Of a stretch of 64,000 nucleotides of DNA, positions 45,056-56,457 are shown in pieces (the stretch's first letter is position 1; each line of letters opens with the position of its first letter). The notes under the pieces were generated by a model that searched no databases, had not been told where the DNA came from, and saw only the letters and a program-made list of their open reading frames with translations. The stretch covers positions 10,871,001 to 10,935,000 of the forward strand of contig NC_083387.1 in NCBI RefSeq assembly GCF_031755915.1. The letters run 5' to 3'. The DNA comes from Ziziphus jujuba (lineage: Eukaryota; Streptophyta; Magnoliopsida; Rosales; Rhamnaceae). The position numbers and the translations under genes are program-made.

Positions 45056-47808
45056 ATGGGAGAGTTGGATTCAGCCTTCATCCAAGACATAGAACATAGG
45101 CCCAACCTCAAATCCACTGAACCTGTTGATGATGGAATACCCACCATTGATCTCTCAGCTTTGACCCTTGCTGACTCCCATAAAATTGTCTCGGAGATTG
45201 GCCTTGCATGCGAAGAATGGGGATTTTTCCAAATAATCAATCATGGAGTACCTTTGGATTTGCAGAGGAAAGTAGAGAAGGTGGCTAGGGAATCCTTTGA
45301 GCTACCATCAGAGGAGAAATGGAAGGTGAAACGGGACGAGGCGAACCCCTTTGGTTACTATGACAGCGAGCTCACTAAAAATGTCAGAGATTGGAAGGAA
45401 CTTTTTGATTTCTTGGTTGAAGATAGAACTGTGATCCCAGCTTCACCTGAGCCTGATGATAAGGAGTTGATGACAATAACTAATCAGTGGCCTCTGTACC
45501 CTCCTGAATTGAGGTAATTTAATTGCTTCTTTAATCCGATAGATTTTCAAATTATATAACACTTATAAGCTGCTATATATATATATATATATATAGAGTG
45601 GGAGTGATTCTACGTTCAGGACGGTCTTGATCGTGTTTTATTACGTGAGGAAATTATTGACCATTCCATTAAAACTAACGGTGCAGAATAGAATGTCAAT
45701 TTTCATTCCAAAAATGTGTTCCCATGTGCTTCCCTTTACTTCCCTTGCCTTCCTTTCGCATTTCCCTTTAGTCTACCATGAATGCTACACCGTCGCCATC
45801 CTTGTCCGTGACTTGGGTATTTCTCTTAATATATTGTCTTTTTCTTTTTTCCCTTATCAATTAATACCTTGGAAGTGGTTTATAAATATTTACTCAGCCT
45901 CTCCTTCTTTAAAAAAAAGCTTTCTGAAAAAATGTTATTATGGAAATCTTAGTGGGTTCAATGGGAGAAAAATACATTTCAAAATGACCAAAAAAGATTT
46001 GTAAACTCTTTTAAAAAAATTGCAGCAAAAACAAAAAAAATCCAAAAAATAGAAAAAGACAACGATTTTTTTAAAACCATTACCTTTTAACTGTCGTAAA
46101 AAGTGAGAAAAGCTGACACTTTCTTTAAAACCATCGCCTCTTTTCTGTTTTTTTTGTTTTTGTTTTTTCTTTTTTTGGCTGAAATTTTTTTAACAGAGTT
46201 TGTGAAAGGAAAAATGGGAGATCTGGTATGGAAGGGAGCACAAGAACAAGCAGTGGCAACTTGCAGCCTGAAACTTCAACCAGTTCTTCTATGGAGGCCA
46301 TGCCAGCTATTGTTCTTCAATGGTGGCCATTGTACACTAAACCTCCACAAATCCCATCGACAGAGCCCCTTCAAATGCCTCTCTTACACTCCTTGAGTAT
46401 GAGCAGTATATTTATAATAAACAAAGAAAGTTGAACTAAAGTTTGGCTTAATTGAACTGAGAAAAAAATTGAATGGGCAATATGAAATACTTGCAAAACA
46501 ATATTTAACTTCTAGGAAGAAAAGAACAGAACCTGAACCACAGGGCTGTCAAGTTTGGTGAGTTGAGCCTAAAAGCCTCCATGGCACAAATGAGAGGTAA
46601 GCTGAAAAAAGTTTCAAGTGGGTTAGAGTTTTCAAGATTCCTCTTCAACCCATTTGAATTTTAACCAATTTTTATTTATAGAAAGCTCTGTGTTAGTTCT
46701 TGAGCATCGACATCTGAGTTCATCTTTTCATATTTTTATTGTTTAAATTATTAGCAACTTTGGTTTTGATTTGAACGACTGAACTATCCACCATAGCAAA
46801 AGCCTAGACATTGATTGATAAATTCTGACACGCTATTCATCAATTCGATTTCCTGAACAAAATTCAAATTTAAATTGCTGAATTTCTATAGTTTGATATT
46901 TGTTTTGGAACTTGGTCTTGCACTTAAAATGATTGCCTTTTTACCTAGAGAGGTGTTCCAGGAGTATGCCAAAGAAATGGAAAAGCTGGGTTTCAAGTTA
47001 TTGGAACTCATTGCGCTAAGCTTAGGCTTGCCAGAAAACAGGTTCACCGGGTAGTTCAATGGCCAAACACCTTCATCAGAATCAATTACTATCCTCCATG
47101 CCCTTTTCCTCACCTAGCTCTAGGTGTTGGTCGCCACAAGGATGCTGCAGCCTTAACCATCCTTGCCCAAGATGATGTTGGAGGATTGCAAGCTAAGCGA
47201 AAGTCAGATGGAGAATGGATCACTGTTAAACCCACCCCAAATGCCTATGTCGTCAATGTTGGTGATGTTTTACACGTACTATTCATTAACCCTGCAACAT
47301 TCTGAAATATAAAGTGCAAACCATGTGTAACATATGTCAATCATCATTGTTGTGTCCACTTCCTAAAAGTTCAGACTTTTGGAACGATGATAGCAAATTT
47401 GATTATCAAGTTAGTCTTGTAAGAGCATATATGCTTTTAGTTAATGGTAATTTTAACAATATACTTGATTTATGGAGATAATATTTGATGTGGTAATTGC
47501 ATATCGGATATGCATTTCCCAAAAGTTTGAGAAATGGGTTTGTTATGTTGCAGATTTGGAGCAATGAAAAATATCGTAGTGTGGAGCAGAGGGTGGTGGT
47601 GAATAAGCTGAAGGAAAGGTTGTCCATTCCATGCTTCTTCCTTCCAGGTCCTCATGTTATGGTGAAGCCCGTAGAGGAGCTCTTGAATGGAGAAAATCGT
47701 CCTAAGTACAAGGAATACAACTGGGGCAAGTTCTTTGTCAACAGAAGCCGCAGTGACTTCAAGAAACTTGAAGTGGAGAACATCCAAATTGAACATCTTA
47801 GACTGTGA
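45056..47808 (+). pseudogene. 2-oxoglutarate dioxygenase copy 1, broken
   Basis: First of three tandem Fe(II)/2-oxoglutarate oxygenase genes. Parts: exon 1 45056-45513 (MGELDSAFIQDIEHRPNLK, intact), exon 2 46949-47275 and exon 3 47554-47808. Exon 2 has a TAG at 47052-47054 where copies 2 and 3 have TAC (GYFNGQ). It also has a one-base deletion about 15 bp later (CAAACACC against CAAACCACC), and the exon ends CAC|GT instead of CAG|GT. Exon 3 is open and keeps the distal His and R-x-S. Intron 1 holds an extra insertion of about 0.8 kb (45595-46405). A second ATG 6 bp upstream is in frame. The truncated product would lack the iron-binding residues, so I judge it non-functional. Confidence 0.9.
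45595..46405. other. Insertion in intron 1 of dioxygenase copy 1
   Basis: Absent from the same intron of copies 2 and 3, which read directly from the (TA)n tract into AACAAAGAAAGTTGAAC or its equivalent. Contains repeated AAAACCAT blocks and an open stretch (TSSSMEAMPAIVLQWWPLYT) without a recognised product. No clear terminal repeats. Confidence 0.6.
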
Positions 47809-49910
47809 ATCAAGAGAAATAAGGGTAAAGAGAAGTTTGTTCACCAGACAAACAATTATAAACAGTTCAGAGGCTTTAAAATCTGAATCAATGAATAGAT
47901 CTGAATCAATGAATGGCTCCTTCTTTTCATTTATGTATTTAATTATTTTTACATAGCTAAATAAGCAGTGGAGGGAAATACTTACCCTACCAAAAAAAAA
48001 AAAAAAAAAGGCCAAGAGTCTAAACAAAAGACAAAAAAAGAAAAAGAAAAAAAAAAAAAAGCCATAAATCGTTTTGCTTTTATTTCTGTGAGTGGATTTA
48101 ATTGGCTGCACAGAGTGCATGGATATTTGTAGATGTCGAAATTTGTCCCTGTAGGATTAAATTTAGAAGTCCTAGCTAATATTTTGAATCCCATTCCACT
48201 TTTAATTAATGGTAGGAGCAAACCCATTTCTTAAAACCTTGATGCCATATGAATGCTTCTCTGATCATAAATTAATTGTCGACGATGGCATAAGACCAAA
48301 AAATGAACAGAACGTATTTACCAAAAAAATAAAAAAGAACAAAAAGAAAAAGAAAAAGAAGGACAAAGCGTAATAAGAATAAACACAAATTTAATTCCAC
48401 ATAGAAACAAATTAATTTGTTACTTAGGATGATATGAAGGTCCTATATTTATATGTTCGGTTCTTTTTGTAATATGAGACAATGAAGAAAGAAAATCGCT
48501 GTCTGCATACACAAATGTTATCCATCCTCTACTTGGTAGTGAATTTTAATTCTATGTCTAAAATCTCCGGTTTTTATATTATACCAACAGATAGAGGAGG
48601 ACCCTTTTTTTTTTTTTTTAGCACCATTAATTTCCATTAACTATTAGATCCAATAATGCACTCCTTAAGCTTAGCCATTTAGTCAAGCACACTTTTTCGG
48701 ATTAATCACATTAGATAATGAGTCCATCTTAAAAATTTTTATTGAGCCCTTTTAGAAAAGTTATATTTGGAATCCAATATAGATTTATCTTGTGTTCAAT
48801 AATGCTTCCCTTATCAATGGATCTCATAATATATTTACTAAATATCAGATTATAAATGATCCATTGAACTATAATATTTATTGGATTCAACAACATTTGT
48901 ATATAAATTTTTTGGGCATATTAGAACTAATTGAAAGTAAACCACCTATAGCAATACTAAAAGTGGGAATAAAAGGTTAGATGACATTGTTTGTAATTTT
49001 TTCAAATATTAAGAGTATTTATTAAGCCATCTATTTGCTTGGGCTCCAATAAATCGATGAAGTTAGATGGTATTTATATATATATATATATATATTAAAT
49101 ATTGTGGTTATTTATTTACCCCCCATCTTTTTTAATATTGCCTTTATTTCATTGAGGCTTTGTTATAAGAGGAAATATTTTAAAAAAAGAAAAATTCTTG
49201 CTATTTACTATCTATGCTTCTCTCGACCTAAGTAAAATCTATCTCTGTCATTTTCTCCTTCTTTTGTCTCTATAAAAAACAACCAATACTTTTCTGTGGA
49301 TTTTAGACTTCAACTTCATTTAACCTTGTAAAAATTCATAACTAATTCTCTCTTAAAACAACATACAAAGCTTTTACTTTATTATTTGTATATCAAACAA
49401 AAAGAAAATATTAATTGAAAATCCATTACTTTGTTGATTTAAAAAAAAAAAAAAAAACTATGTTTTGGAACGGATAACATGTACCCCTACGAGGGAAATA
49501 AATATATAATAAAAAAAAGTTGAATGAAAAGATTAGATTTGAAAATTAATCAGAAATTTGTAAAAGATAGGAGAAGTTAATAAATTGTGGTATTTGATAA
49601 TGACAATATATAATGGATTGGAATTGGCTAATTATATTCAGATTTAAATTCCTTTATTTTCAGATTTTAACCCAAATATAAAAAGTTAAAATAATAAAAT
49701 TTTTTGGCTTTATTCACTTTATAAATTCTCTAAATACATTTTACCTTTTTTCTTTTTTTTTTTTTCCGAATGTTTTCTTCATGTAATTGTAATGTAATTA
49801 AATTTACTTAGTACACAATGTTCAAATTTATATCGATCATCATTTTTATATTTAATTAATTAATTAATTTTTTTAAGTAGGACGCTGATAAAATTTAAAT
49901 AAAAAAGTTT
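47809..49910. other. 3' flank of dioxygenase copy 1
   Basis: Non-coding. Closely matches 58421-60632 behind copy 3 and, in part, 52898-54440 behind copy 2. The minus-strand open frame here overlaps exon 3 and is not a gene. Confidence 0.7.
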
Positions 49911-50246
49911 CATTTATATATAAATATATATATATATATATATTTTTTTTTTTTTCGTGTTGGGTAAATGATTCATTTAAGTACGTTTGGCTTCAAAAAA
50001 TTAAAAAGGGTAAATGATGTCCCAACAATCGACTTGCATCCAAATGCTTCTTCTTTTCTTCTTATCAACCTTTGAGATCCCCCAAAGTGTATTACATACG
50101 CGCTTCATGAACGCGTTGGAAGCCTTACTGCATTTACACCTAGGAAAGAAGCTAAAACACATTACTAATCAATTATGCAACCAAAACATCCAAAAAATTT
50201 TTAAAAAAAATGCCCAAAAAAACAAAAAAAAGGCCATCTAAAACTG

Positions 50247-50801
50247 GGGAAAAACTCTAGTACTCCCGGAGTACTGAGTGAGTGGGAACTCCTTCCATTC
50301 AATAAATGACATGTGGACAATTTTTTTACACATCAACTTCACGACCACGTTAACGTTACAACGGAAAATGCATTCTCTCTTCTCTCTTTCAGTGCTCCTC
50401 AACCCGTTAGTCCATCTAATTTCCATCCCAGAAACGCCAATTTCTTGGCCATCTTCAAACTTTATTCTTCAATCAAATTGATTTGAAAAGATTTTTTATT
50501 CAATCAGTTCAAATCAGTACCAGTGTGGAAGAAACATTAGACTGCTGGAGAAAACATTGGCTAAACAAAAATAACTTAAAAAACTACTGAAGCAAACGTG
50601 AAGAAAGACAAGATTTGAGAAATTTTTTTATTTTTTAGTGTTTATTTTAAAAAAAGAAAAAAGAAAAAAAGAAATACCAGATGTTAAGTTAGATAAGCTG
50701 ATGTGGTTAAATTATCCAGATGTTATTTGTTGAATGGAAGGAGTTCCCACTCACTCGGTACTCCGGGAGTACTAGAGTTTTTTTTTTTTTTTTTTTTTCC
50801 T
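50247..50801. mobile_element. Mutator-type MITE, 555 bp, 9-bp target duplication
   Basis: Long, nearly perfect terminal inverted repeats of about 50 bp: AACTCTAGTACTCCCGGAGT near the left end is mirrored by ACTCCGGGAGTACTAGAGTT at the right end, continuing through GAGTGGGAACTCCTTCCATT. CTAAAACTG flanks both sides (50238-50246 and 50802-50810). The empty site is seen in unit A near 44888 (CCATCTAAAATGG). A 9-bp duplication and G+A-run termini fit the Mutator superfamily. No coding capacity. Confidence 0.88.
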
Positions 50802-50892
50802 AAAACTGAAAACATTTCGTTTGAGCTTCACCCCAAAACACTGTCCATGTTCAATGTATTTTAGGACTAAAACTTTATCTTTTGTTGCGGTT

Positions 50893-50914
50893 GTATATAT
50901 ATATATATATATAT
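50893..50914 (+). promoter_or_regulatory. TATA/(TA)n core promoter of dioxygenase copy 2
   Basis: A TA run of about 22 bp, 60-80 bp upstream of the ATG at 50975, in the same context as in copies 1 and 3. Confidence 0.6.
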
Positions 50915-50974
50915 ATGCACCACTCTTGAGTTTTACACTATTTGATCGGTTTCTTCAACTCCAAGTTCATAGCC

Positions 50975-52897
50975 ATGGGAGAGTTGGATTCAGCCTTCAT
51001 CCAGGACATAGAACATAGGCCCAACCTCAAATCCACTGAACCTGTTAATGATGGAATACCCACCATTGATCTCTCAGCTTTGACCCTTGCTGACACCCAT
51101 AAACTTGCCTCGGAGATTGGCCTTGCATGCCAAGAATGGGGATTTTTCCAAATAATCAATCATGGAGTACCTTTGGATTTGCAGAGGAAAGTTGAGAAGG
51201 TGGCTAGGGAATTCTTTGAGCTACCATCGGAGGAGAAAAGGAAGGTGAGAAGGAACGAGGTGAATCCCTTGGGTTACTATGAAAGCGAGCATACTAAAAA
51301 TGTTAGAGATTGGAAGGAACTTTTTGATTTTCTGGTGAAAGATAAGATTATGATCCCAGCTTCACCTGAGACTGATGATAAGGAGTTGAGGACCATAACT
51401 AATCAATGGCCTCAGTACCCTCCGGAATTTAGGTAATTTAATTTGCTTCTTAATCTGATAGATTTTCAAATCTGATAATACTTATAAGCTGCTATATATA
51501 TATATATGAATGAAGTTGAACTAAAGTTTGGATTTATTTAACTGAGAACAAATTTGAATGGGCAATATGAAATACTTGCAAAACAATATATAACTTCCAG
51601 GAAGAGAAGAACAGAACCTTAGAGCCACAGGGCTGTTAAGTTTGATAAGTTGAGCCTAAAAGCCTCCACAGTGCAAATGAGAAATCAGCGGAAACGAGTT
51701 TTTGAGGGTGAGTTTTAAAGATTTCTCTCCAACCCATTTGAATTTTAACCAATTGTCTCTGTGTTATTTTTGAGCATCCACATCTGAGCTCATATTTCAA
51801 CTAGTTTGGTTTGGCTTGTTAATGTTTTATATTGTCTAAATTATTAGCAACTTAAGTTTTGAACGACTGAACTATCCACCACAGGAAAGCCTAAATATTG
51901 ATCGATGCACTCTATTCATAAATTCGATTTCCTGAAGTAAATTCCAATTTAAATTGATGCACTTCTATAAGTAGATGTTTGTTTTGGTACTTGGTCTTGC
52001 ACTTAAATTGATTGCCTTTTTCCGTAGAGAGGTGTTCCAGGAGTATGCTAAAGAAGTGGAAAAGCTGGCTTTCAAGTTATTGGAACTCATTGCGCTAAGC
52101 TTAGGCTTGCCAGAAAACAGGTTCAGCGGCTACTTCAATGGCCAAACCACCTCCATCAGAATCAATTACTATCCTCCATGCCCTTTCCCTCACCTAGCTC
52201 TAGGTGTTGGTCGCCACAAGGATGCTGGAGTCTTAACCATCCTTGCCCAAGATGATGTTGCAGGATTGCAAGTGAAGCGAAAATCAGATGGAGAATGGAT
52301 CACTGTTAAACCCACCCCAAATGCCTATATTGTCAATGTTGGTGATGTTTTTCAGGTACTATTCATTAACCCTGCAACATTCTGAAATATAGAGTGCGAA
52401 CCATGTGTAATATATGTCATCATTGTTGTGTCCACTTCCTAACAGTTTAAACTTTTGGATCCATGATAACAAGTTTGATTATTTAATTAGTGATTGAAAG
52501 AACATATATGCTTTTGGTTGATGGTAATTTTAGCAATATATATGGATTATGGAAATAGTATTTGATGTGGAAATTGCATTGGATATGCATTTCCCAAAAT
52601 TTGAGAAATGGGTTTGTTACGTTGCAGGTTTGGAGCAATGAAAAATACCAAAGTGTGGAGCACAGGGTGGTGGTGAATACTGTGAAGGAAAGGCTGTCCA
52701 TTCCATTCTTCGTCCAACCAGGTCCACATGTTATGGTGAAGCCCGTAGTGGAGCTCTTGAACGGAGAAAATCGTCCCAAGTACAAGGAATACAACTGGGG
52801 CAAGTTCTTTGTCAACAGAAGCCGCAGTGACTTCAAGAAACTTAAAGTGGAGAACATCCAAATTGAACATCTTAAGACTGTGAATCAAGAGAAATAA
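50975..52897 (+). CDS. 2-oxoglutarate/Fe(II)-dependent dioxygenase copy 2
   Basis: Three exons, 50975-51432, 52028-52355 and 52628-52897, join in frame to give 351 residues. These enzymes use Fe(II) and 2-oxoglutarate to hydroxylate or demethylate small metabolites in the cytosol. The N-terminal DIOX_N domain includes IPTIDLSAL and WGFFQIINHGVP. The C-terminal jelly roll has YYPPCPFPHLALGVGRHKDA with His216 and Asp218, SVEHRVVVN with His274, and RLSIPFF with Arg284 and Ser286, so the iron and co-substrate sites are complete. The sequence recalls the Arabidopsis At3g19000/At3g19010 group of the DOXC class. The substrate cannot be told. Its C-terminus (HLKTVNQEK) is nine residues-class longer than copy 3 because a stop codon is shifted. 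The intron 1 acceptor is CGTAG, where the other copies have CCTAG. Confidence 0.93.
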
Positions 52898-55620
52898 GGG
52901 TAGAGAGAAGTTTGTTCACTAGACAAACAATAATGAATTAATAAAAAGTATGGTTTATAAACAGTTCAGAGGCTTGGAATCTGAATCAATGAATAGCTCC
53001 ATCTTTTCATTTATTTATTTAGTTTTTCATAGCTAAGCTGATTAACTTGTGGAGGAAATACATACTTACCCTACAAAAGGGAACATCGGTGTGGCATTAC
53101 ATCTTAAGTATATGTAAAGATTGGGCAAGAAAACAGAGTAGAATAAAAGTTTTTAGCATAATTCTTGTCTGGTCATTTTGGGCCAAGTAACATTTTCTTT
53201 TATTTCTTTGCTTTTTTGTTTTTTTGTTTTAATAGCCAAGTAACATTGCTGGTAGCAAGAGTTAAGAGTATATATATATATATATATATATTTTTTCCTA
53301 CTTTAAGATAGGCTAAATGGCTTTTTTTTTTTTTTTTTTTGTGGGACTTCCAAGCTAAATTATGTTGACTGCAGATTGTTATGGGTCTTCAAAAAGTTGC
53401 TTCTGATTATAAGACTCACGATCCAAGAGTTTGAAGTTTCTGGATAATTTATCATTAAAGTACTCTGCATTTTAAATACCAAAAAACCAATACATAGACA
53501 TGCATAAGGAACAATGAGAACACCAAGAAAGAGCCTTTTAGCCAAAAATTAAAAAAATTTAAAAAAAAAAAAGGAGGCATAAATCGTTTTGCTTTTGTTT
53601 CGGTGAGTGGATTTAGTTGGCTGCACAGAGTGCATGGGGATTCAAAAATTGTCCCTGTAGGATTAAATATAGAAGTTCTAGCTAATTTTTTTGAATCCCA
53701 TTCCACTTTTAATTAATGGTAGGAACAAACCCATCTCTTAAAACCTTGATGCCGAATGAATATATACTTCTCTGATCATACATTAATTGTTGGCAATGAC
53801 ATAAGACCTAAAGATGGACCAAACGTAATAAGAATAAACACAAATTTAATTCCATACAGAAACAAATTAATTTGTTACTTAGGATGATATGAAGGCCATA
53901 TAATTACATGTTTGGTTCTTTTTGTAATCCAAGAAAATGAAGAAAGAGAATCACTGTTTGCATACACAAATCTCAACCATATTCTACTTGGTAGTGAATT
54001 CTAATTCTACTTCTAAATTCTTCACCTCCTATACCAACAAGGACACAACATTTTTTTTTTTTTTTTCCCTTCCAAACCTTAAACTGATGGGTTCTATTAA
54101 CCATTAGATCCAAGAGTGCACTCTTTGAACTCTAACCATTTAATCAAGCACATCTTTTTCGTATTAATCCTATTAGATAACAAATAAATTTTTAAAACTT
54201 ATATTGGATTACATCTTTTTCGTATTAATTCTATTAGATAATAAATAAATTTTTAAAACTTATGTTGGATTCTTTTAATTTATTTTGTATTTTATAATAT
54301 TTTTTATTTATAAATCTTATAAAATATTTATTTAATGTCATATTATAAATGATCCATTGAATAATAATATTTATTGCTTCTACAACAGTTGTATATAAAT
54401 TTTTTAGGCATGTTAGAATTGATTGAAAGTAAACCACCTACATACCTTAATTCATAAAGAGCAAAGAGGCGCTTCTTCTTCTCTTTTTATTTTTTATTTA
54501 TTTTTTATTTTTTTATTTTATTTTTAATTTAACGATAGACAAAAAGCTAAATTAAACGGACGGAAATGAAACGCGTCCTACAAAAGGCATCGATTATGTG
54601 GATATCATTTTTCTTTTCCTTAATAGGCATTCATTTTTCTTTTCTTTAATATTTATTTTCATTTTTTTAAAAAATAAAAAATAATAATAAAAAAACGTTT
54701 TCAGTCTTTTTTTTTTTTTTTAAAGAAAAAACAAAAAAACCGTCTTGAATTATTCTCTAGCCTTCACTATTTTAAACCTCCTTCATTTTATTTTAATCAC
54801 TGTTACTTTTAAAAATCAAAATCATAATTTATTTGTCAGCTTTTTCCATTATAATTATAATTACCACAAAACTAAAATGAATAAATGAAATTTCGACAAA
54901 ACTAAAATAAGTAAATGAAATTTATCTCTTTCATTAATGGCGGTCTGTGCCAAGCCCAACTACATTATTGCATGTGATGAAAGGTAAGTGTGTCGCATAA
55001 TTCACATCCACATCACATATGAAACAATCTTTCGTTATATAATTATAAATAAAATACACAAGAAAACACTATTTGAAATATATTATTACTTATGAGAGTA
55101 ACAATTACTAATGATGTGACTATTTGCAATGAAGCCTAGAATTATTGGTGAGGCCCCTTAGCTTCAAAAGATCGACAGTATTTGACGTAACACCACTTAT
55201 TAGAACTTTTACAAAAAGTGTATATATAGATGGATAAGTCTAGAGTTTGTCACACAAAGTTCATCAATATGTATAAGCCTCAACTATAAGAAAACTGACT
55301 TTTTGCCACAATATTTTTATCATTCGAACAACATGTTGTCACAAATAATAACTTAAATTTTTAACCAAAATTTTGTAACCAAATGTTATATTTAGTTAAA
55401 ACTTTTTTCATTAAATATGATTTTTTAGATATAAAAAACAGTTTTGTAATTAATTGATGTATGTTGTTATGTTTTATTAAAAGGCTTTTTTTTGTGGCTA
55501 AATATTGGGGTTAGGAAACTCGTTAATTATTAATATTTACTAAAAAAAAATAGCTTTGCTACTGGTGTGTTACTAGGAGAAGCTTAATCGAAAGATCAGA
55601 TATTGCAACTAAAGGGACGT
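52898..55620. other. 3' flank of copy 2 and unique spacer
   Basis: Up to about 54440 this matches the 3' flanks of copies 1 and 3. It contains a 61-bp tandem duplication (54151-54270, CATCTTTTTCGTATTAAT twice). From 54440 to 55620 the sequence is not shared with the other units and holds no recognisable gene. Confidence 0.6.
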
Positions 55621-56374
55621 TGGTAAGCTGAATTTACACCTAGGTAAGAAGTTAAAACATATTACCTGCAATCATGCAGCCAAAAATATCCCCCCCCCAC
55701 CCCCCAAAAAAAAAAAAAAAAAAAAAGGCCATCTGAAACGGATAACGTTTCTTTTGAGCTTCACCCAATAAAACTGTCCATGTTTTAGTCCTTAAAGCAC
55801 ATTCAGAAAAGTAAGGAAAGAACTTCCTTATGCTAAGAGTAGAAAATAGAAGAGGACGTTCGGGCTTCTAGGGAGGAAGCCCTTCAGTCACTCTCTAATA
55901 GTTGTCGCATGGAAATTGAAATGTCACCTACTGATTTTGGCAGGAGTTTCAATTTGAAAGGGTGGGGTCATATTTATGGTGTGTCTTTTGTCTCTATATT
56001 GATCCCAGCTTAGAGAGAGCATTAATTATTATTGAATCCGCGTGTACACACTGTCATTTGAGCCATTCAAATCTTTCTACAAAATTTGGATTGAAAAGGA
56101 CATGCATGGATTCCTTTCTCTTTTGTCTTTTCTGTGTTAGCTGTGGTATACAATCCTTTTTTTTTTTTTTTTTTTTTTTTAAAAACCCATCCTCTTAATT
56201 TAATTTAGAAAGAAATTTTATTGTCTGCTCATTTGGTAACTTACACACAGCTAACCTGAGATACCAGACCAAAACCCACCTTCAAGACATGTGAAATTGC
56301 TGCACACATACCTAACATTTTAGGATACGATGATTAAATCTTTTACCTACTAAAACTTAAATCTTTTGTTGCGG

Positions 56375-56376
<2 letters not shown>

Positions 56377-56400
<24 letters not shown>
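56377..56400 (+). promoter_or_regulatory. TATA/(TA)n core promoter of dioxygenase copy 3
   Basis: A TA run of about 24 bp ending 58 bp before the ATG at 56458, preceded by TTTGTTGCGGTT as in the other copies. Confidence 0.6.
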
Positions 56401-56405
<5 letters not shown>

Positions 56406-56457
56406 GTTGAGTTTTTACACTATTTGACTGGTTTCTCCAACTCCAAGATTCATAGCC

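Larger units (their letters stand above)
43897..49910 (+). repeat. Segmental duplication unit A (FAM114 last exon to dioxygenase 1 3' flank)
   Basis: This roughly 6-kb unit comprises the FAM114 last exon, a spacer with AAACGATGTCCCAACAATCG, the dioxygenase gene and its 3' flank (for example GATTATAAATGATCCATTGA near 48848). The same order recurs in units B and C and, partly, at 60.7 kb. All are in direct orientation. Confidence 0.85.
49979..54440 (+). repeat. Segmental duplication unit B (dioxygenase 2)
   Basis: Starts at TACGTTTGGCTTCAAAAAAT, matching the spacer behind the FAM114 gene at 44650, but lacks the FAM114 exon that should precede it. The 3' flank matches unit A up to GAAAGTAAACCACCTA near 54440. 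It also carries a private MITE (50247-50801). Confidence 0.8.

Noticed and set aside
47470..48120. 216-codon minus-strand frame
   Set aside because: Antisense of dioxygenase exon 3, joined to poly(T)-derived Phe runs; no domain.
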